64,000 nt of DNA from Alphaproteobacteria bacterium. GTDB lineage: Bacteria; Pseudomonadota; Alphaproteobacteria; Rickettsiales; UBA8987. The stretch lies in NCBI GenBank assembly GCA_030429625.1, contig JAUIFA010000004.1:124001-188000 (forward strand), written 5' to 3'. The notes beneath the pieces are model-generated. The model saw only the letters and a program-made list of their open reading frames with translations, was not told the DNA's origin and ran no database searches. Made by a program: the position numbers and the translations under genes. Every line of letters begins with the position of its first letter. The first letter of the stretch is position 1. Shown piece by piece: positions 24,901 to 32,824 of the stretch.

Positions 24901-25395
24901 AACATTAATTTTCCGGTGGCAGGAAAAAGGCTGGGCGCAAAAATGAAACAGGTTGCTGGTGCTGCCCGTCAAGGCGACTGGTCTGAGGTGGGCGGTGTTG
25001 TGACCTCCGGTGGCGAAGTGCTTGAAGAGGGGGAATACAATATTCTTCTTGAAGCCAAAGACAATAAAGGTGCGCAGGCCATCTCCACCAACGACATGCT
25101 GGTGGTGCTGGATCTGCATATTTCTGATGAATTGCGAGCTGAAGGTTTGGCACGTGATGTGGTGCGTTTTATTCAGCAGGCGCGTAAAGATGCTGATCTC
25201 AACGTGGCGGATAAAATCAAAGTATACATAGATGCTTCTGAAAATGTTGTCTCGGCCATTGATATCAATCGCTCTTATATTTGTGAGCAGACATTGGCCG
25301 AATCGATCAATGCGTCGCTGTCTTCTTCTGCTACCTATGTTGCCGAAAATGAGTTGGATGGTAAGAAAATCACCATTGGGCTGAAAATAGCGTAG
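21988..25395 (+). CDS. ileS: Isoleucyl-tRNA synthetase, type II, with palindromic insert
   Basis: IleS charges tRNA-Ile. Signatures are GLPHYGHLL (HIGH) and KLSKR at residues 688-692, the form seen in type II, eukaryote-like IleS, which is commonly less sensitive to mupirocin. The WTTTPWTLPSN motif marks the CP1 editing domain. The 1135-residue length fits type II. Residues 267-291, just after EMEYVCVM in the editing domain, come from the 73-bp palindromic element at 22788-22860. I chose the ATG at 21988 (GAGG ribosome site, 4 bases upstream) over a GTG at 21967. The ABC-2 permease gene follows after 7 bases. Confidence 0.96.
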   Translation: MTKTQHYPSTSNSPNLPEIEEQMIAFWQKEHVFENSVEQRPQDNEWVFYDGPPFANGLPHYGHLLTSCVKDMFARYHTMKGQKVERRFGWDCHGLPAEMEAEKELKVSGRAAIEQYGIDNFNQHCRSSVMKYTDVWQDYINRAGRWVDFDNDYKTMDKDYMESVIWAFNELYKKGLVYESHRVMPYSWAAQTPLSNFETRMDDAYRDREDKAITVAFELEEVPAAVKEHFNDVEKVYICAWTTTPWTLPSNLALAVSPEMEYVCVMSSSCGTQSVSTGSMDSAQAKASQNDAKGKTCYILAKSSLNIYSKELLELDTFSYGEDLNDAAKKSTDKALLIEKIKSELLSFKGSELVGRHYKPLFPYFKDTPNAFKILAGDFIEEGSGTGVVHLAPGFGEDDQRVCAENGIGIICPVDEAGRFSEEIYDIEHDGVHLQLGGLNVIAETLKTDTDPFNDKQIEKNGLANLRIIHYLKNTGQLIKQEDYVHSYPHCWRTDQPLIYKAMPSWYVEVTKFKDRMVELNQKINWIPNHIKDGQFGKWLEGARDWSISRNRFWGCPIPIWRTESGKTKSFGSIKEMEEFFGVTIEDLHKPFIDTLTKEEEGETWQRVPDVFDCWFESGSMPFAQVHYPFENQDWFESHNPADFIVEYVGQTRGWFYTLMVLSTALFDREPFKNCICHGIILDAEGKKLSKRLRNYPDPNEMFNLYGADAMRWRMVSEPVMHGGNLLISKDGADIRDVVRLNIKPIWNAYHFFTLYANTDGVKARWCVDSDNLMDRYILAKLKQTVLAIEKAMDGFDTPNACHALTEFFEVLNNWYIRRNRDRFWSAMGENDHDKYAAYNTLYTVLSKICRAAAPLLPMTMEAIYQGLNSGGELAQENSVHLQKFADVSKIPDEARLMLDMDRVRDVCNAGLAIRDKENIRIRQPLDKITIYGTKEDDLEIKDFADLIADELNIKMVAFSSELDIIASHKLNINFPVAGKRLGAKMKQVAGAARQGDWSEVGGVVTSGGEVLEEGEYNILLEAKDNKGAQAISTNDMLVVLDLHISDELRAEGLARDVVRFIQQARKDADLNVADKIKVYIDASENVVSAIDINRSYICEQTLAESINASLSSSATYVAENELDGKKITIGLKIA
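22788..22860 (+). repeat. Palindromic element inserted in frame in ileS (RPE-like)
   Basis: This 73-bp element is bounded by GTCAT (22788-22792) and ATGAC (22856-22860). Hairpin one pairs ATCCTGTG (22791-22798) with CACAGGAT (22815-22822); hairpin two pairs ATTCTGCG (22829-22836) with CGCAGAAT (22850-22857). They meet at ATCCATGGAT. It encodes about residues 267-291 of IleS, including STGSMDSAQ, the same string as in ValS. Its match to the valS copy, same orientation and same frame, marks both as copies of one mobile or dispersed repeat. Confidence 0.88.
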
Positions 25396-25402
25396 GTTAG
25401 GC

Positions 25403-26230
25403 ATGAATCAGAGGCATTACTCCAAAAACCCACTCGCTGCTCTTTCCTCCATATGGAACAACCGGATGCTTTTAAAGCAGTTTGTTCGCCGTGATGTCAT
25501 GTCCAGATATAGGGGGTCTTTTCTGGGTATTTTATGGACGTTACTGGTTCCGTTGTTGATGTTGGGCGTGTATACGGTGGTGTTTACGGTGGTGTTCAAG
25601 GCGCGCTTTTCCGAAGTAGGCACTGGCGCAGACGGAGAATTTGCGGTGATATTATTTGCGGGCATCATCATTCATTCCATGCTGGCAGAATGCCTCATTA
25701 ATGCCCCAAACATTATCATAAACAACGTGAATCTGGTAAAGAAGGTTATCTTCCCGCTTGAAATCTTGGCTCCTGTGGTGGTGTTGACAATGCTGGTGCA
25801 GACATTAATTAGTTTTGTGGTGTTGTTACTGGGCTGTCTGATTGTCTACGGCTCTATTCCGTGGACAGTTTTTTACATCCCCCTGATTCTTTTGCCCTAC
25901 ATTGTGTTCATTCAAGGGGTGGTGTGGTTTGTTTCCAGTCTGGGGGTGTTTGTTCGTGATGTTTCTCATATAGTCGGTGTGTTGGCAACCGTCTTGCTGT
26001 TTTTGAGTACGGTTTTCTTCCCTGCATCACGGCTGCCGGAGTCCTTCCAGTGGATGGTCTATGCCAACCCAATCTCAACCATTGTTGATCAGGTTCGTAT
26101 GGTTTTGATTCAAGGCAGTGCGCCGGATTTTGTAAGCATGGCTGTGTATAGTATTTTTAGTGTCGCGGTATTTACCTTTGGCCACATCTGGTTTGCCAAA
26201 ACCCGACACGCCTTTGCCGATGCCCTGTAA
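25403..26230 (+). CDS. ABC-2 type permease (polysaccharide/O-antigen export, Wzm/KpsM-like)
   Basis: This 275-residue membrane protein has six predicted helices. Its N-terminal cytoplasmic stretch is typical of Wzm/RfbA permeases: LLKQFVRRDVMSRYRGSFLG, then ILWTLLVPLLMLGVYTVVF. Also typical is VKKVIFPLEILAPV and the C-terminal NPISTIVDQVRMVL. Such permeases export O-antigen, teichoic acid or capsule precursors with a separate ATPase (Wzt/KpsT). That ATPase gene does not follow; the next gene, after 360 bases, encodes an RTX protein. It starts 7 bases after ileS and may be cotranscribed with it. Confidence 0.88.
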   Translation: MNQRHYSKNPLAALSSIWNNRMLLKQFVRRDVMSRYRGSFLGILWTLLVPLLMLGVYTVVFTVVFKARFSEVGTGADGEFAVILFAGIIIHSMLAECLINAPNIIINNVNLVKKVIFPLEILAPVVVLTMLVQTLISFVVLLLGCLIVYGSIPWTVFYIPLILLPYIVFIQGVVWFVSSLGVFVRDVSHIVGVLATVLLFLSTVFFPASRLPESFQWMVYANPISTIVDQVRMVLIQGSAPDFVSMAVYSIFSVAVFTFGHIWFAKTRHAFADAL

Positions 26231-26590
26231 AATCGTGCAAGCCCTTAGATACAAATATTTTTATTCGGTCAATAAGATTAATTGAAAAAAAATATAAAAA
26301 AACACTAGCATCCTGCGCGGTATTGGCTATAGTTACGCTCAATTAAGTACTGGATCGCGACTGTGTTGTAAAAAAACAACACAACGAAGCTACATTGGGT
26401 GGAATCTGGTAAAAACATTGATTGATGGCTAAAAATGGCTTGAAAGAGTGTTTTAAAGATGTTTGATATTAGTGCTTAATAAGTTATTCCATGCGTTCAC
26501 ATTTGTGTGTGTGGTTTGATTGTTGAATTTTTGAGTTTTAACTGCCCGTGAGGGCGATTTTTACTACCTAAACTTTAAGGGGTTATAATA
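26231..26590 (+). other. 360-base leader region upstream of the RTX gene
   Basis: No ORF or RNA gene is seen. The stretch is AT-rich and holds an inverted repeat, TGTGTTGT (26362-26369) and ACAACACA (26376-26383) around an AAAAAA loop. It also holds a small hairpin GCCC-GTGA-GGGC just before a T-rich tract (about 26544-26560), and a GT-rich patch near 26500. Several weak -10-like boxes occur and I cannot choose one. A strong AAGGGG ribosome site (26577-26582) serves the RTX gene. A long structured leader suits a highly expressed surface-protein mRNA. Confidence 0.5.
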
Positions 26591-29293
26591 ATGGCTAACT
26601 TTAACTTTTCAGAAGTTGTGGGTACTACAGTAACATTTGCTACTGCCGATACCTTAACTTTCGATATTACAAATAATACAATTATTTCTGCTGCTGACAT
26701 AGTAGTTGCTGAAATCACTGGCGGTGTTACAATTACTACCGCTTCAGGGACTGTTACTTTAACAGGTCCTTCACTTGCGTCTCTTGGTTCTTCAACATTA
26801 GTGTTTGCTGATGGGTCAAAATTCTTTGTGGGTGATGGCACAACGTCTACGTCTTTGGATGTGGCGGGAAATGACATTGACGGTTCTTCAGGCGACGACT
26901 ATTTGATTGGTCAAGGTGGTTCTGATACAATCGGTTCTTCAACAGAAACAGGTAACGACATCATCGAAGGTGGTGATGGCGCTGATGACATCGATGTGGG
27001 TGTTTTAACTGGCCAAGTAGCTACCATCAAAGGTGGTGCGGGTGCTGATACAATCACGCAAACAGACCTTTCTTCAACCAACTATGGCGCTCTTGATGCC
27101 AACGGTAACGCCGGTGCGGATAGTTTGATTGGTGGTCGCGGTGACGACACTCTTAAAGGTGGTCAAGGCAATGACACCATTGATGCGGGTGAAGGTACGA
27201 ACGACATCCGTGGTAACCTAGGTGATGACAATCTAACCGGTGGTACAGGTGATGATTCTATTCGTGGCGGTTCTGGTAACGACGTCATCAACGGTGTTTC
27301 TGGTAACGACTGGATCAACGGTAACAAAGGTGATGATAACATTGATGTGACACAGCTTGCTAGTGAGACTACAAGTATTATGGGTGGTTCTGGTAACGAC
27401 TCCATTGATGACAACGGTGCTACTAGCACAGCGGCTATTTTTGCAAATGGTAACATCGGTGACGATTCCGTTGAAAGTGGTGCTGGTAATGACACACTTC
27501 GTGGCGGTCAAGGTAATGATACTCTTGATGCGACAGACGGTGGTAACAACGACATCAACGGTAACAAGGGTGATGACTCTTTGTTAGGCGGTGCTGGTAA
27601 CGATACTATCCTTGGTGGTACTGGTAACGATACAATCAAATCTCTTGCCGGTAATGATTCATTGCTTGGTGAAGAAGGCGCTGACTCTATCATCGCTACT
27701 GCCGGTGACGATACGATTAAAGGTGGTACCGGTAACGATACGATTGATTCGGGCGAAGGTCTTAACGATATTCGTGGTAATGCGGGTAACGACAACATCA
27801 CGGGTGGTTCTAATAATGACACTATCTACGGTGGTGAAGGTAACGATACGATTGACGCTGAAGAAGGTTCTAACCTTGTACAAGGTGACAATGGTGACGA
27901 CTCTATTGTCGGTGGTACCGGTAACGATACGATCACTGGTGGTACCGGTAACGATGACATTGCTGGCGGCGGTGGAGATGACTCTATCGACGGCGGTGCT
28001 GGTAACGATACGATTGCTATCACTGGTGGTGCTGGTGAAGATGCTACTGTTACAGGTGGTACAGGTGCAGACGTAATTACAACAAGTGCTGCTGCGGGTG
28101 CTCACCAAATTGATGGTGGTGCCGGTAACGACACCATCACAGCTAATGGTACAGACAAAGAAACCATTATCGGTGGTGCGGGTGATGATTCAATCACAGT
28201 TGCCTCTGCTAACCAAGCAGCTGATGATGATGCAATTATTGGCGGTACTGGTAATGATACATTGTTTGTAACGGGCACAACTGCTTTAGTTGGCTCTGAC
28301 CTTGCTAATGTAACGGGTATTGATACAATTGACCTAAGTGGTTCACTTTCTCTGACTCTGTCTGCAGATGTTGTCAACGCAACGGATGCCGGAACGGGTA
28401 TTGAAATTGATAACAACGCAAATGCTCTAACGCTTGATACTTCAGCGGTAGATTCAGGTGATGTTGTAACGATCTCTGGTACGGGTACGGTAACGATTGC
28501 TAACACAGCTGGTAACATCGTAACAGTAAAAGATGGCATTGTTGGTGACGTTGATGGCGGTACAAAAGCCGATGTTATCAATGGTGGTGATCAAGCAGAC
28601 GCTCTTGATGGTGGTTCAGGTAATGACACCATCGTTGGTAATGCGGGTGCTGATGCTATAACTGGTGGTGCGGGTGCTGACTCAATCACTGGCGGTAACG
28701 GTGCTGACTCAATCACTGGTGGTGCTGGCATTGACCAAATCATCTTGTCTGAAAGCTCTGCTGCGATTGATAAAGTCCGTGTTGCCGAAGAAGGTTCTGC
28801 AAATGTGGACGTTGTAACAGGCTTCACAACAGGTGCTTCTGGTGATCAGATCCATATCGATATTTCTGCGATCAACGGTGGTTCGATCTCGGATGCTCAA
28901 GGTACAGCTGAAGCTATTGGTGTGATAACTCTGGTTGATTACACTTCAGGTACCGCTCTTGGTAATGATGTTGCCGGCGTGTCTTTGATCAAGACTGCTT
29001 ATGATGCGGACATTGATGCGTTCTCTGATATCGACTTTGCTACTGGTAACATCACACTTGATGGTGGTGGTTCTGCTTTCGGTGCCGGCGAAGGTATCTT
29101 GTTTATGTTCTACGATGATAACGATGCGTTAGCCCGTATCGGTTACATTGAAGATGCTGGCGCTGCAGCTGCTGGTGTTATTGACGGAACAGGTACAACC
29201 TTTGTTGAACTTATTAGCTTAAGTATAACTAGTACTGAATATACGGCCTTTGTTGCGGCTGGCGCTGCCACAGACAACATTGCCTACGTATAA
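26591..29293 (+). CDS. RTX (calcium-binding nonapeptide repeat) secreted protein, S-layer-like
   Basis: This 900-residue protein has no N-terminal signal and no cysteine. From residue 97 to about 540, and again near 640-720, it is built of GGxGxDxhx nonapeptides (such as GGAGNDTIDG-type units). These bind calcium and fold as a beta roll outside the cell. The C-terminal 180 residues (from VRVAEEGSANVDVVTGF) end in a hydrophobic/aromatic tail like type I secretion signals. Codon use is strongly biased (GGT AAC GAT), unlike the neighbours, which suggests very high expression. Type I exporter genes are not adjacent. An S-layer or adhesin role is likely; toxin activity has no support, as no enzyme domain is seen. 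Confidence 0.88.
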   Translation: MANFNFSEVVGTTVTFATADTLTFDITNNTIISAADIVVAEITGGVTITTASGTVTLTGPSLASLGSSTLVFADGSKFFVGDGTTSTSLDVAGNDIDGSSGDDYLIGQGGSDTIGSSTETGNDIIEGGDGADDIDVGVLTGQVATIKGGAGADTITQTDLSSTNYGALDANGNAGADSLIGGRGDDTLKGGQGNDTIDAGEGTNDIRGNLGDDNLTGGTGDDSIRGGSGNDVINGVSGNDWINGNKGDDNIDVTQLASETTSIMGGSGNDSIDDNGATSTAAIFANGNIGDDSVESGAGNDTLRGGQGNDTLDATDGGNNDINGNKGDDSLLGGAGNDTILGGTGNDTIKSLAGNDSLLGEEGADSIIATAGDDTIKGGTGNDTIDSGEGLNDIRGNAGNDNITGGSNNDTIYGGEGNDTIDAEEGSNLVQGDNGDDSIVGGTGNDTITGGTGNDDIAGGGGDDSIDGGAGNDTIAITGGAGEDATVTGGTGADVITTSAAAGAHQIDGGAGNDTITANGTDKETIIGGAGDDSITVASANQAADDDAIIGGTGNDTLFVTGTTALVGSDLANVTGIDTIDLSGSLSLTLSADVVNATDAGTGIEIDNNANALTLDTSAVDSGDVVTISGTGTVTIANTAGNIVTVKDGIVGDVDGGTKADVINGGDQADALDGGSGNDTIVGNAGADAITGGAGADSITGGNGADSITGGAGIDQIILSESSAAIDKVRVAEEGSANVDVVTGFTTGASGDQIHIDISAINGGSISDAQGTAEAIGVITLVDYTSGTALGNDVAGVSLIKTAYDADIDAFSDIDFATGNITLDGGGSAFGAGEGILFMFYDDNDALARIGYIEDAGAAAAGVIDGTGTTFVELISLSITSTEYTAFVAAGAATDNIAYV

Positions 29294-29318
29294 TTTAGAT
29301 TAAAGTTAGCCAAATTTG

Positions 29319-29347
29319 GGCGCGGGGCAATGCTCCGCGCCTTTTTT
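29319..29347 (+). terminator. Rho-independent terminator of the RTX gene
   Basis: A 10-bp GC-rich stem (GGCGCGGGGC at 29319-29328, GCTCCGCGCC at 29332-29341, one G-T pair) has an AAT loop and is followed by six T residues. It lies 25 bases after the RTX stop. Confidence 0.92.
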
Positions 29348-29414
29348 GTTGCAAAATACATTAACTATTTCTTCCCAAGTTTTTCTGTTGCCTTTTAATC
29401 AACTCTAATGCACA

Positions 29415-30866
29415 GTGTGTATAAAATATAGAAAGTTATGGGGCATAAGATTGATCAAGAATATTAGAGAAAAACTTAGTTCAAGGTTTGACAGTACCTC
29501 GCATAATGAGGTGCCCTTCCTGAGCTTTGTTAAAGCCATCGGTCTTGTCCTTATGGCTCCGATCATGGTTATTCTTATCATGATTGTGTATCAGCGGGTT
29601 GATTTCTATGATGCGATATACGCAATATTGTTCATCACCGTGTTTGCGATTATGTTTGTCCGGCCATATATCTCAAATCTTTCGGCCTTAACGTCTTACG
29701 TAAAATCTCTCTCTCTCAATGACAATATCCCGCCTCCCAACTTAAGCTTTCTAAACAATGTGGAAGAGCTGACGGAAGCGGTAAGTCGCCTCCATACTAT
29801 GTGGGAGAATAATAAGCGGCGGCTTGAATCAATGATTGATGAGGGCAGGGTTTTGATTGACACGCTCCCAGATGGCCTTGTTTTGTTGGATTCTAAATTG
29901 CGCATCCTGCGTGTAAATCTAACAGTTAGGGACATGTTTGGAACAAAACACTATAAAAATATTCTGCAGCAAATAATTGAAGACCCAACCATCAAAAGCA
30001 CGGCAGAAAATGTTAAGAAATCATGGAACGGAGCCACGGTTTCTTATTTTAGGGGAGAGCCTTATAACAAGCATTTCTCCATACGTATAGAACACTACCC
30101 TCAAACATCATCGGGAGAAATTACCTTAGTTATGATGTTGCATGATGTTACAGAGCAAAAGAAAACAGAAAAAATGTTGGCAGACTTTGTTGCCAACGCG
30201 TCGCATGAAATACGCACGCCTCTAACCAGCCTGTTAGGGTTTATTGAAACATTACAAACCACTGCTAAGGACGATGTGCAGACACATGAGGAATTTCTTG
30301 CTATTATGTATTCACAGGCACAGAGAATGGCAGAGTTGGTTAGGATGCTGTTGTCATTGTCTGAAATAGAAAGAACAGTCAGCACAACACCTACAGAAAA
30401 AGTTGACATGTCGATCATCATAGACAATGTGGTAAAAAACAATCGGATTAATGCGCGTGAGAGAAACATAGAATTTGCGCTGCAAATTAGCAAATATCTG
30501 CCATTGATAGTGGGAGATTCTCGCCAATTGGAACAGGTTGTAGAAAACATAGTCAATAATGCGGTGAAGTATAGTGATGAAGGGTCTACCATTTCTATCA
30601 GTGCAGACATTGAAAAAGAGAGTAGAAGTCTGGTTCTTGCAATAAAAGATCAGGGGTGGGGAATTGATGAGGAACATATTCCAAGACTGACAGAACGGTT
30701 CTATCGGGTGGATGCGGCGCGTTCAAACAAACAGAAGAGCGTTGGCCTAGGACTTTCTATTGTTAAATATATTTTAGAACGACATAATGCAAAGCTGGAG
30801 ATTCAAAGTACGATAGGCAAAGGCAGCATATTTAAGATTTTATTACCAATAGATCAGAAGGGTTAG
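29415..30866 (+). CDS. PhoR-like sensor histidine kinase
   Basis: The order of domains is two membrane helices (about residues 33-85), a PAS-like domain (IDTLPDGLVLLDSKLRILRVN), a HisKA dimer domain with phospho-His264 in NASHEIRTPLTSLLGF, and a HATPase domain. The HATPase domain has the N box VVENIVNNAVKYS, the G1 box DQGWGI and the G2 box GLGLSIVKYI. This layout is that of PhoR, which senses phosphate through the Pst system. No pst or phoU genes are here, so the phosphate role is inferred from family likeness. The start is unsure: GTG at 29415 or TTG at 29451. The regulator gene follows after three bases. Confidence 0.88.
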   Translation: MCIKYRKLWGIRLIKNIREKLSSRFDSTSHNEVPFLSFVKAIGLVLMAPIMVILIMIVYQRVDFYDAIYAILFITVFAIMFVRPYISNLSALTSYVKSLSLNDNIPPPNLSFLNNVEELTEAVSRLHTMWENNKRRLESMIDEGRVLIDTLPDGLVLLDSKLRILRVNLTVRDMFGTKHYKNILQQIIEDPTIKSTAENVKKSWNGATVSYFRGEPYNKHFSIRIEHYPQTSSGEITLVMMLHDVTEQKKTEKMLADFVANASHEIRTPLTSLLGFIETLQTTAKDDVQTHEEFLAIMYSQAQRMAELVRMLLSLSEIERTVSTTPTEKVDMSIIIDNVVKNNRINARERNIEFALQISKYLPLIVGDSRQLEQVVENIVNNAVKYSDEGSTISISADIEKESRSLVLAIKDQGWGIDEEHIPRLTERFYRVDAARSNKQKSVGLGLSIVKYILERHNAKLEIQSTIGKGSIFKILLPIDQKG

Positions 30867-30869
30867 CTT

Positions 30870-31571
30870 ATGAAGCCATATATTTTAATTGTTGAGGATG
30901 AGGAATCCATTGCGGTGATGCTCCAATATAATTTGGAGAAGGCAGACTTTGAGGTCGCGGTGGTTGATAATGGTGAGGACGCGCTTGATTCTGTGTTCGC
31001 CCGTCTGCCGGATCTAATAATTCTTGACTGGATGTTGCCTATTTACGATGGGGTTGAGGTTTGCAAACGGCTGCATGAGCATGAGGAAACCCAAAAGGTA
31101 CCGGTTATTATGCTTACGGCACGGGGTGAAGAATCTGATAGGATACGAGGGCTTGATAGTGGTGCGGACGATTATATTGTTAAGCCATTCTCGCCCAAAG
31201 AATTGATTGCCAGAATCAACGCAGTACTCCGGCGTACAAGACCGGCTCTGGGTAATAAAAAGCTTGAGGCACATGGGCTGGAAGTTGACCTTAATGCGTA
31301 CAGAGCGAAATATTTAGGCAAAGTCATTCATCTTGGCCCCACGGAATTTCGCCTGCTGGTCTATTTGATGGAGCATGAAGGGCGGGTATTTTCCAGAGAA
31401 CAGCTTCTTGACGCGGTTTGGGGGCACGATGTGTATGTGGAAGTACGTACGGTGGATGTGCATGTTAGAAGATTACGCAAAGCTCTGGAGACGGTTAGTC
31501 CAGAAATTTGTGACTATATTCGTACGGTACGTTCTGCGGGTTACATGTTTGAGCACCCTGATAAGATTTAG
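30870..31571 (+). CDS. PhoB-like response regulator (OmpR family)
   Basis: This 233-residue regulator has a receiver domain with the acidic pair EDE near residue 10, phospho-acceptor Asp53 (LIILDWMLP), Thr/Lys switch residues (MLTARG, VKPFS) and a C-terminal winged-helix DNA-binding domain (GPTEFRLLVYLMEHEGRVFS, then VDVHVRRLRKAL). It is most similar to PhoB by eye. It lies downstream of its kinase gene, with a three-base gap. The stop overlaps the stop of the convergent ampG-like gene by three bases. Confidence 0.9.
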   Translation: MKPYILIVEDEESIAVMLQYNLEKADFEVAVVDNGEDALDSVFARLPDLIILDWMLPIYDGVEVCKRLHEHEETQKVPVIMLTARGEESDRIRGLDSGADDYIVKPFSPKELIARINAVLRRTRPALGNKKLEAHGLEVDLNAYRAKYLGKVIHLGPTEFRLLVYLMEHEGRVFSREQLLDAVWGHDVYVEVRTVDVHVRRLRKALETVSPEICDYIRTVRSAGYMFEHPDKI

Positions 31572-32821
31572 ATTTTATAGCGGTCTTTATAAAATTTACT
31601 GATGTAGTATAACAAGATAAGGCCGGGAATGGCTGATAAGGAGCAGAGTGTGAAAAACAGGCTCCAGCCAAGAGCTTCTACCAAGAAACCTGAAGACCCT
31701 GATACCCATGTGCGGGCAATGGCCGACATGGAGCTAAACAAGGCATATTGTGTGGCGGTATATGTCTTATTACAAAGATTACTCAGATAGGCAATAAAGG
31801 CAGCAGTTCCCAGACCGCCTGCGATGTTTTCAAGGCTGATTGTAACGATTAAGGCGTTTGTATTGTAGCCAACAGAGGCTTGCCAGACGAAGGCTAAGGT
31901 TGAGATCATTTGTAATATGCCCGACACCCATAAGCCTTTAATAACCCCATAACGGGCAATGAGTATCCCTCCTAAGGAACAGCCAAACAGCGTTGCGGCC
32001 ACACCATAGACTTTGGTGATGGTGGCAAATTCCACCTTGCTGAAGCCAAGATCAACAGCAAAGGGGTTAAGCATGGAGAGGGCTACGGCATCTCCAAGCT
32101 TGAACAAGATAATAAAAATGAGGATCAGCCACCACTTATGGCGGGAGGTAAATTCATGCAGAGGGTTAAGAACCGCATGGTTAAACCATTGCTTATAATC
32201 TGACGGTGTGCTTTTAAGGTGTGCCTCGTTATCTGGTTCGGGCGCCAAAAGCATAAAAAGTACGCCCATACCCATCATACAAGCGGCCATAATGTAATAG
32301 GCTATTGCCCAGCCGAAAATCTCAGCAAGATAGAGCGTTCCGGCGCCAGAAAATAATGCGCCAATACGCCAGCCAAAGACAATGGCGCCAGAACCCGGGC
32401 CATTGTCTTCTCGGCTTAAAAACTCGATACGATATGCATCAATGGCAATGTCTTGGGAGGCAGAAAATATTACCAAAATTAAGGCAAACAGCGCCATAGC
32501 GGCAAGTTGACTCTGCGGTTCAAGGGAGCCCAATACAACAATCGAAAGGATTACGCCCAACTGGGAGCAGAATATCCAGCTTCTTCTACGTCCTAAGAGG
32601 TTATCGAGAAATTTTACAGGAAGGTGATCAACCGCCGGAGCCCAGAGAAATTTTATCACATAGGGAGTGCCTACAAACGCAAATAGTCCGATGCTTGATT
32701 TGCTGATAGTTTCTTCAGCAAGCCAGAAGCTTAATGTACCAAATGATAAAGAAAAGGGCAGCCCGCTGACAAAACCTAAAAGGGCAATGGTCATTAGTGG
32801 TTTTGTAAGATAAACACGCAT
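31568..32821 (-). CDS. ampG: AmpG-like muropeptide permease (MFS)
   Basis: The 417-residue product has about 12 membrane helices. It has the AmpG start TIALLGFVSGLPFSLSFGTL followed by a SFWLAEE motif. A second landmark is SQDIAIDAYRIEFLS, typical of AmpG. AmpG imports anhydro-muropeptides from the periplasm for cell-wall recycling. The family is often amplified in Rickettsiales, where substrates may differ. It is the last gene of the kdsB-pfkB-ampG run (three-base gap to the kinase), and its stop overlaps that of the phoB-like gene. Confidence 0.88.
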   Translation of the reverse strand: MRVYLTKPLMTIALLGFVSGLPFSLSFGTLSFWLAEETISKSSIGLFAFVGTPYVIKFLWAPAVDHLPVKFLDNLLGRRRSWIFCSQLGVILSIVVLGSLEPQSQLAAMALFALILVIFSASQDIAIDAYRIEFLSREDNGPGSGAIVFGWRIGALFSGAGTLYLAEIFGWAIAYYIMAACMMGMGVLFMLLAPEPDNEAHLKSTPSDYKQWFNHAVLNPLHEFTSRHKWWLILIFIILFKLGDAVALSMLNPFAVDLGFSKVEFATITKVYGVAATLFGCSLGGILIARYGVIKGLWVSGILQMISTLAFVWQASVGYNTNALIVTISLENIAGGLGTAAFIAYLSNLCNKTYTATQYALFSSMSAIARTWVSGSSGFLVEALGWSLFFTLCSLSAIPGLILLYYISKFYKDRYKI

Positions 32822-32824
32822 ATC

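Noticed and set aside
24826-25404. A 192-residue ORF antisense to the end of ileS
   Set aside because: It is a shadow of the IleS C-terminal domain with no independent support.
27591-28108. Long overlapping ORFs in other frames within the RTX gene (up to 161 residues)
   Set aside because: They arise from the repeat structure, are low-complexity (V/T/L-rich), and have no ribosome sites or family motifs.
26900-28200. Dense short tandem repeats that could look like a CRISPR or satellite array
   Set aside because: They follow a continuous 900-codon frame and encode GGxGxD calcium-binding nonapeptides; repeat units vary and there are no spacers.
26591-29293. RTX protein as a pore-forming or enzymatic toxin
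   Set aside because: No hydrophobic pore domain, acylation partner or enzyme domain is seen; a structural surface protein fits better.
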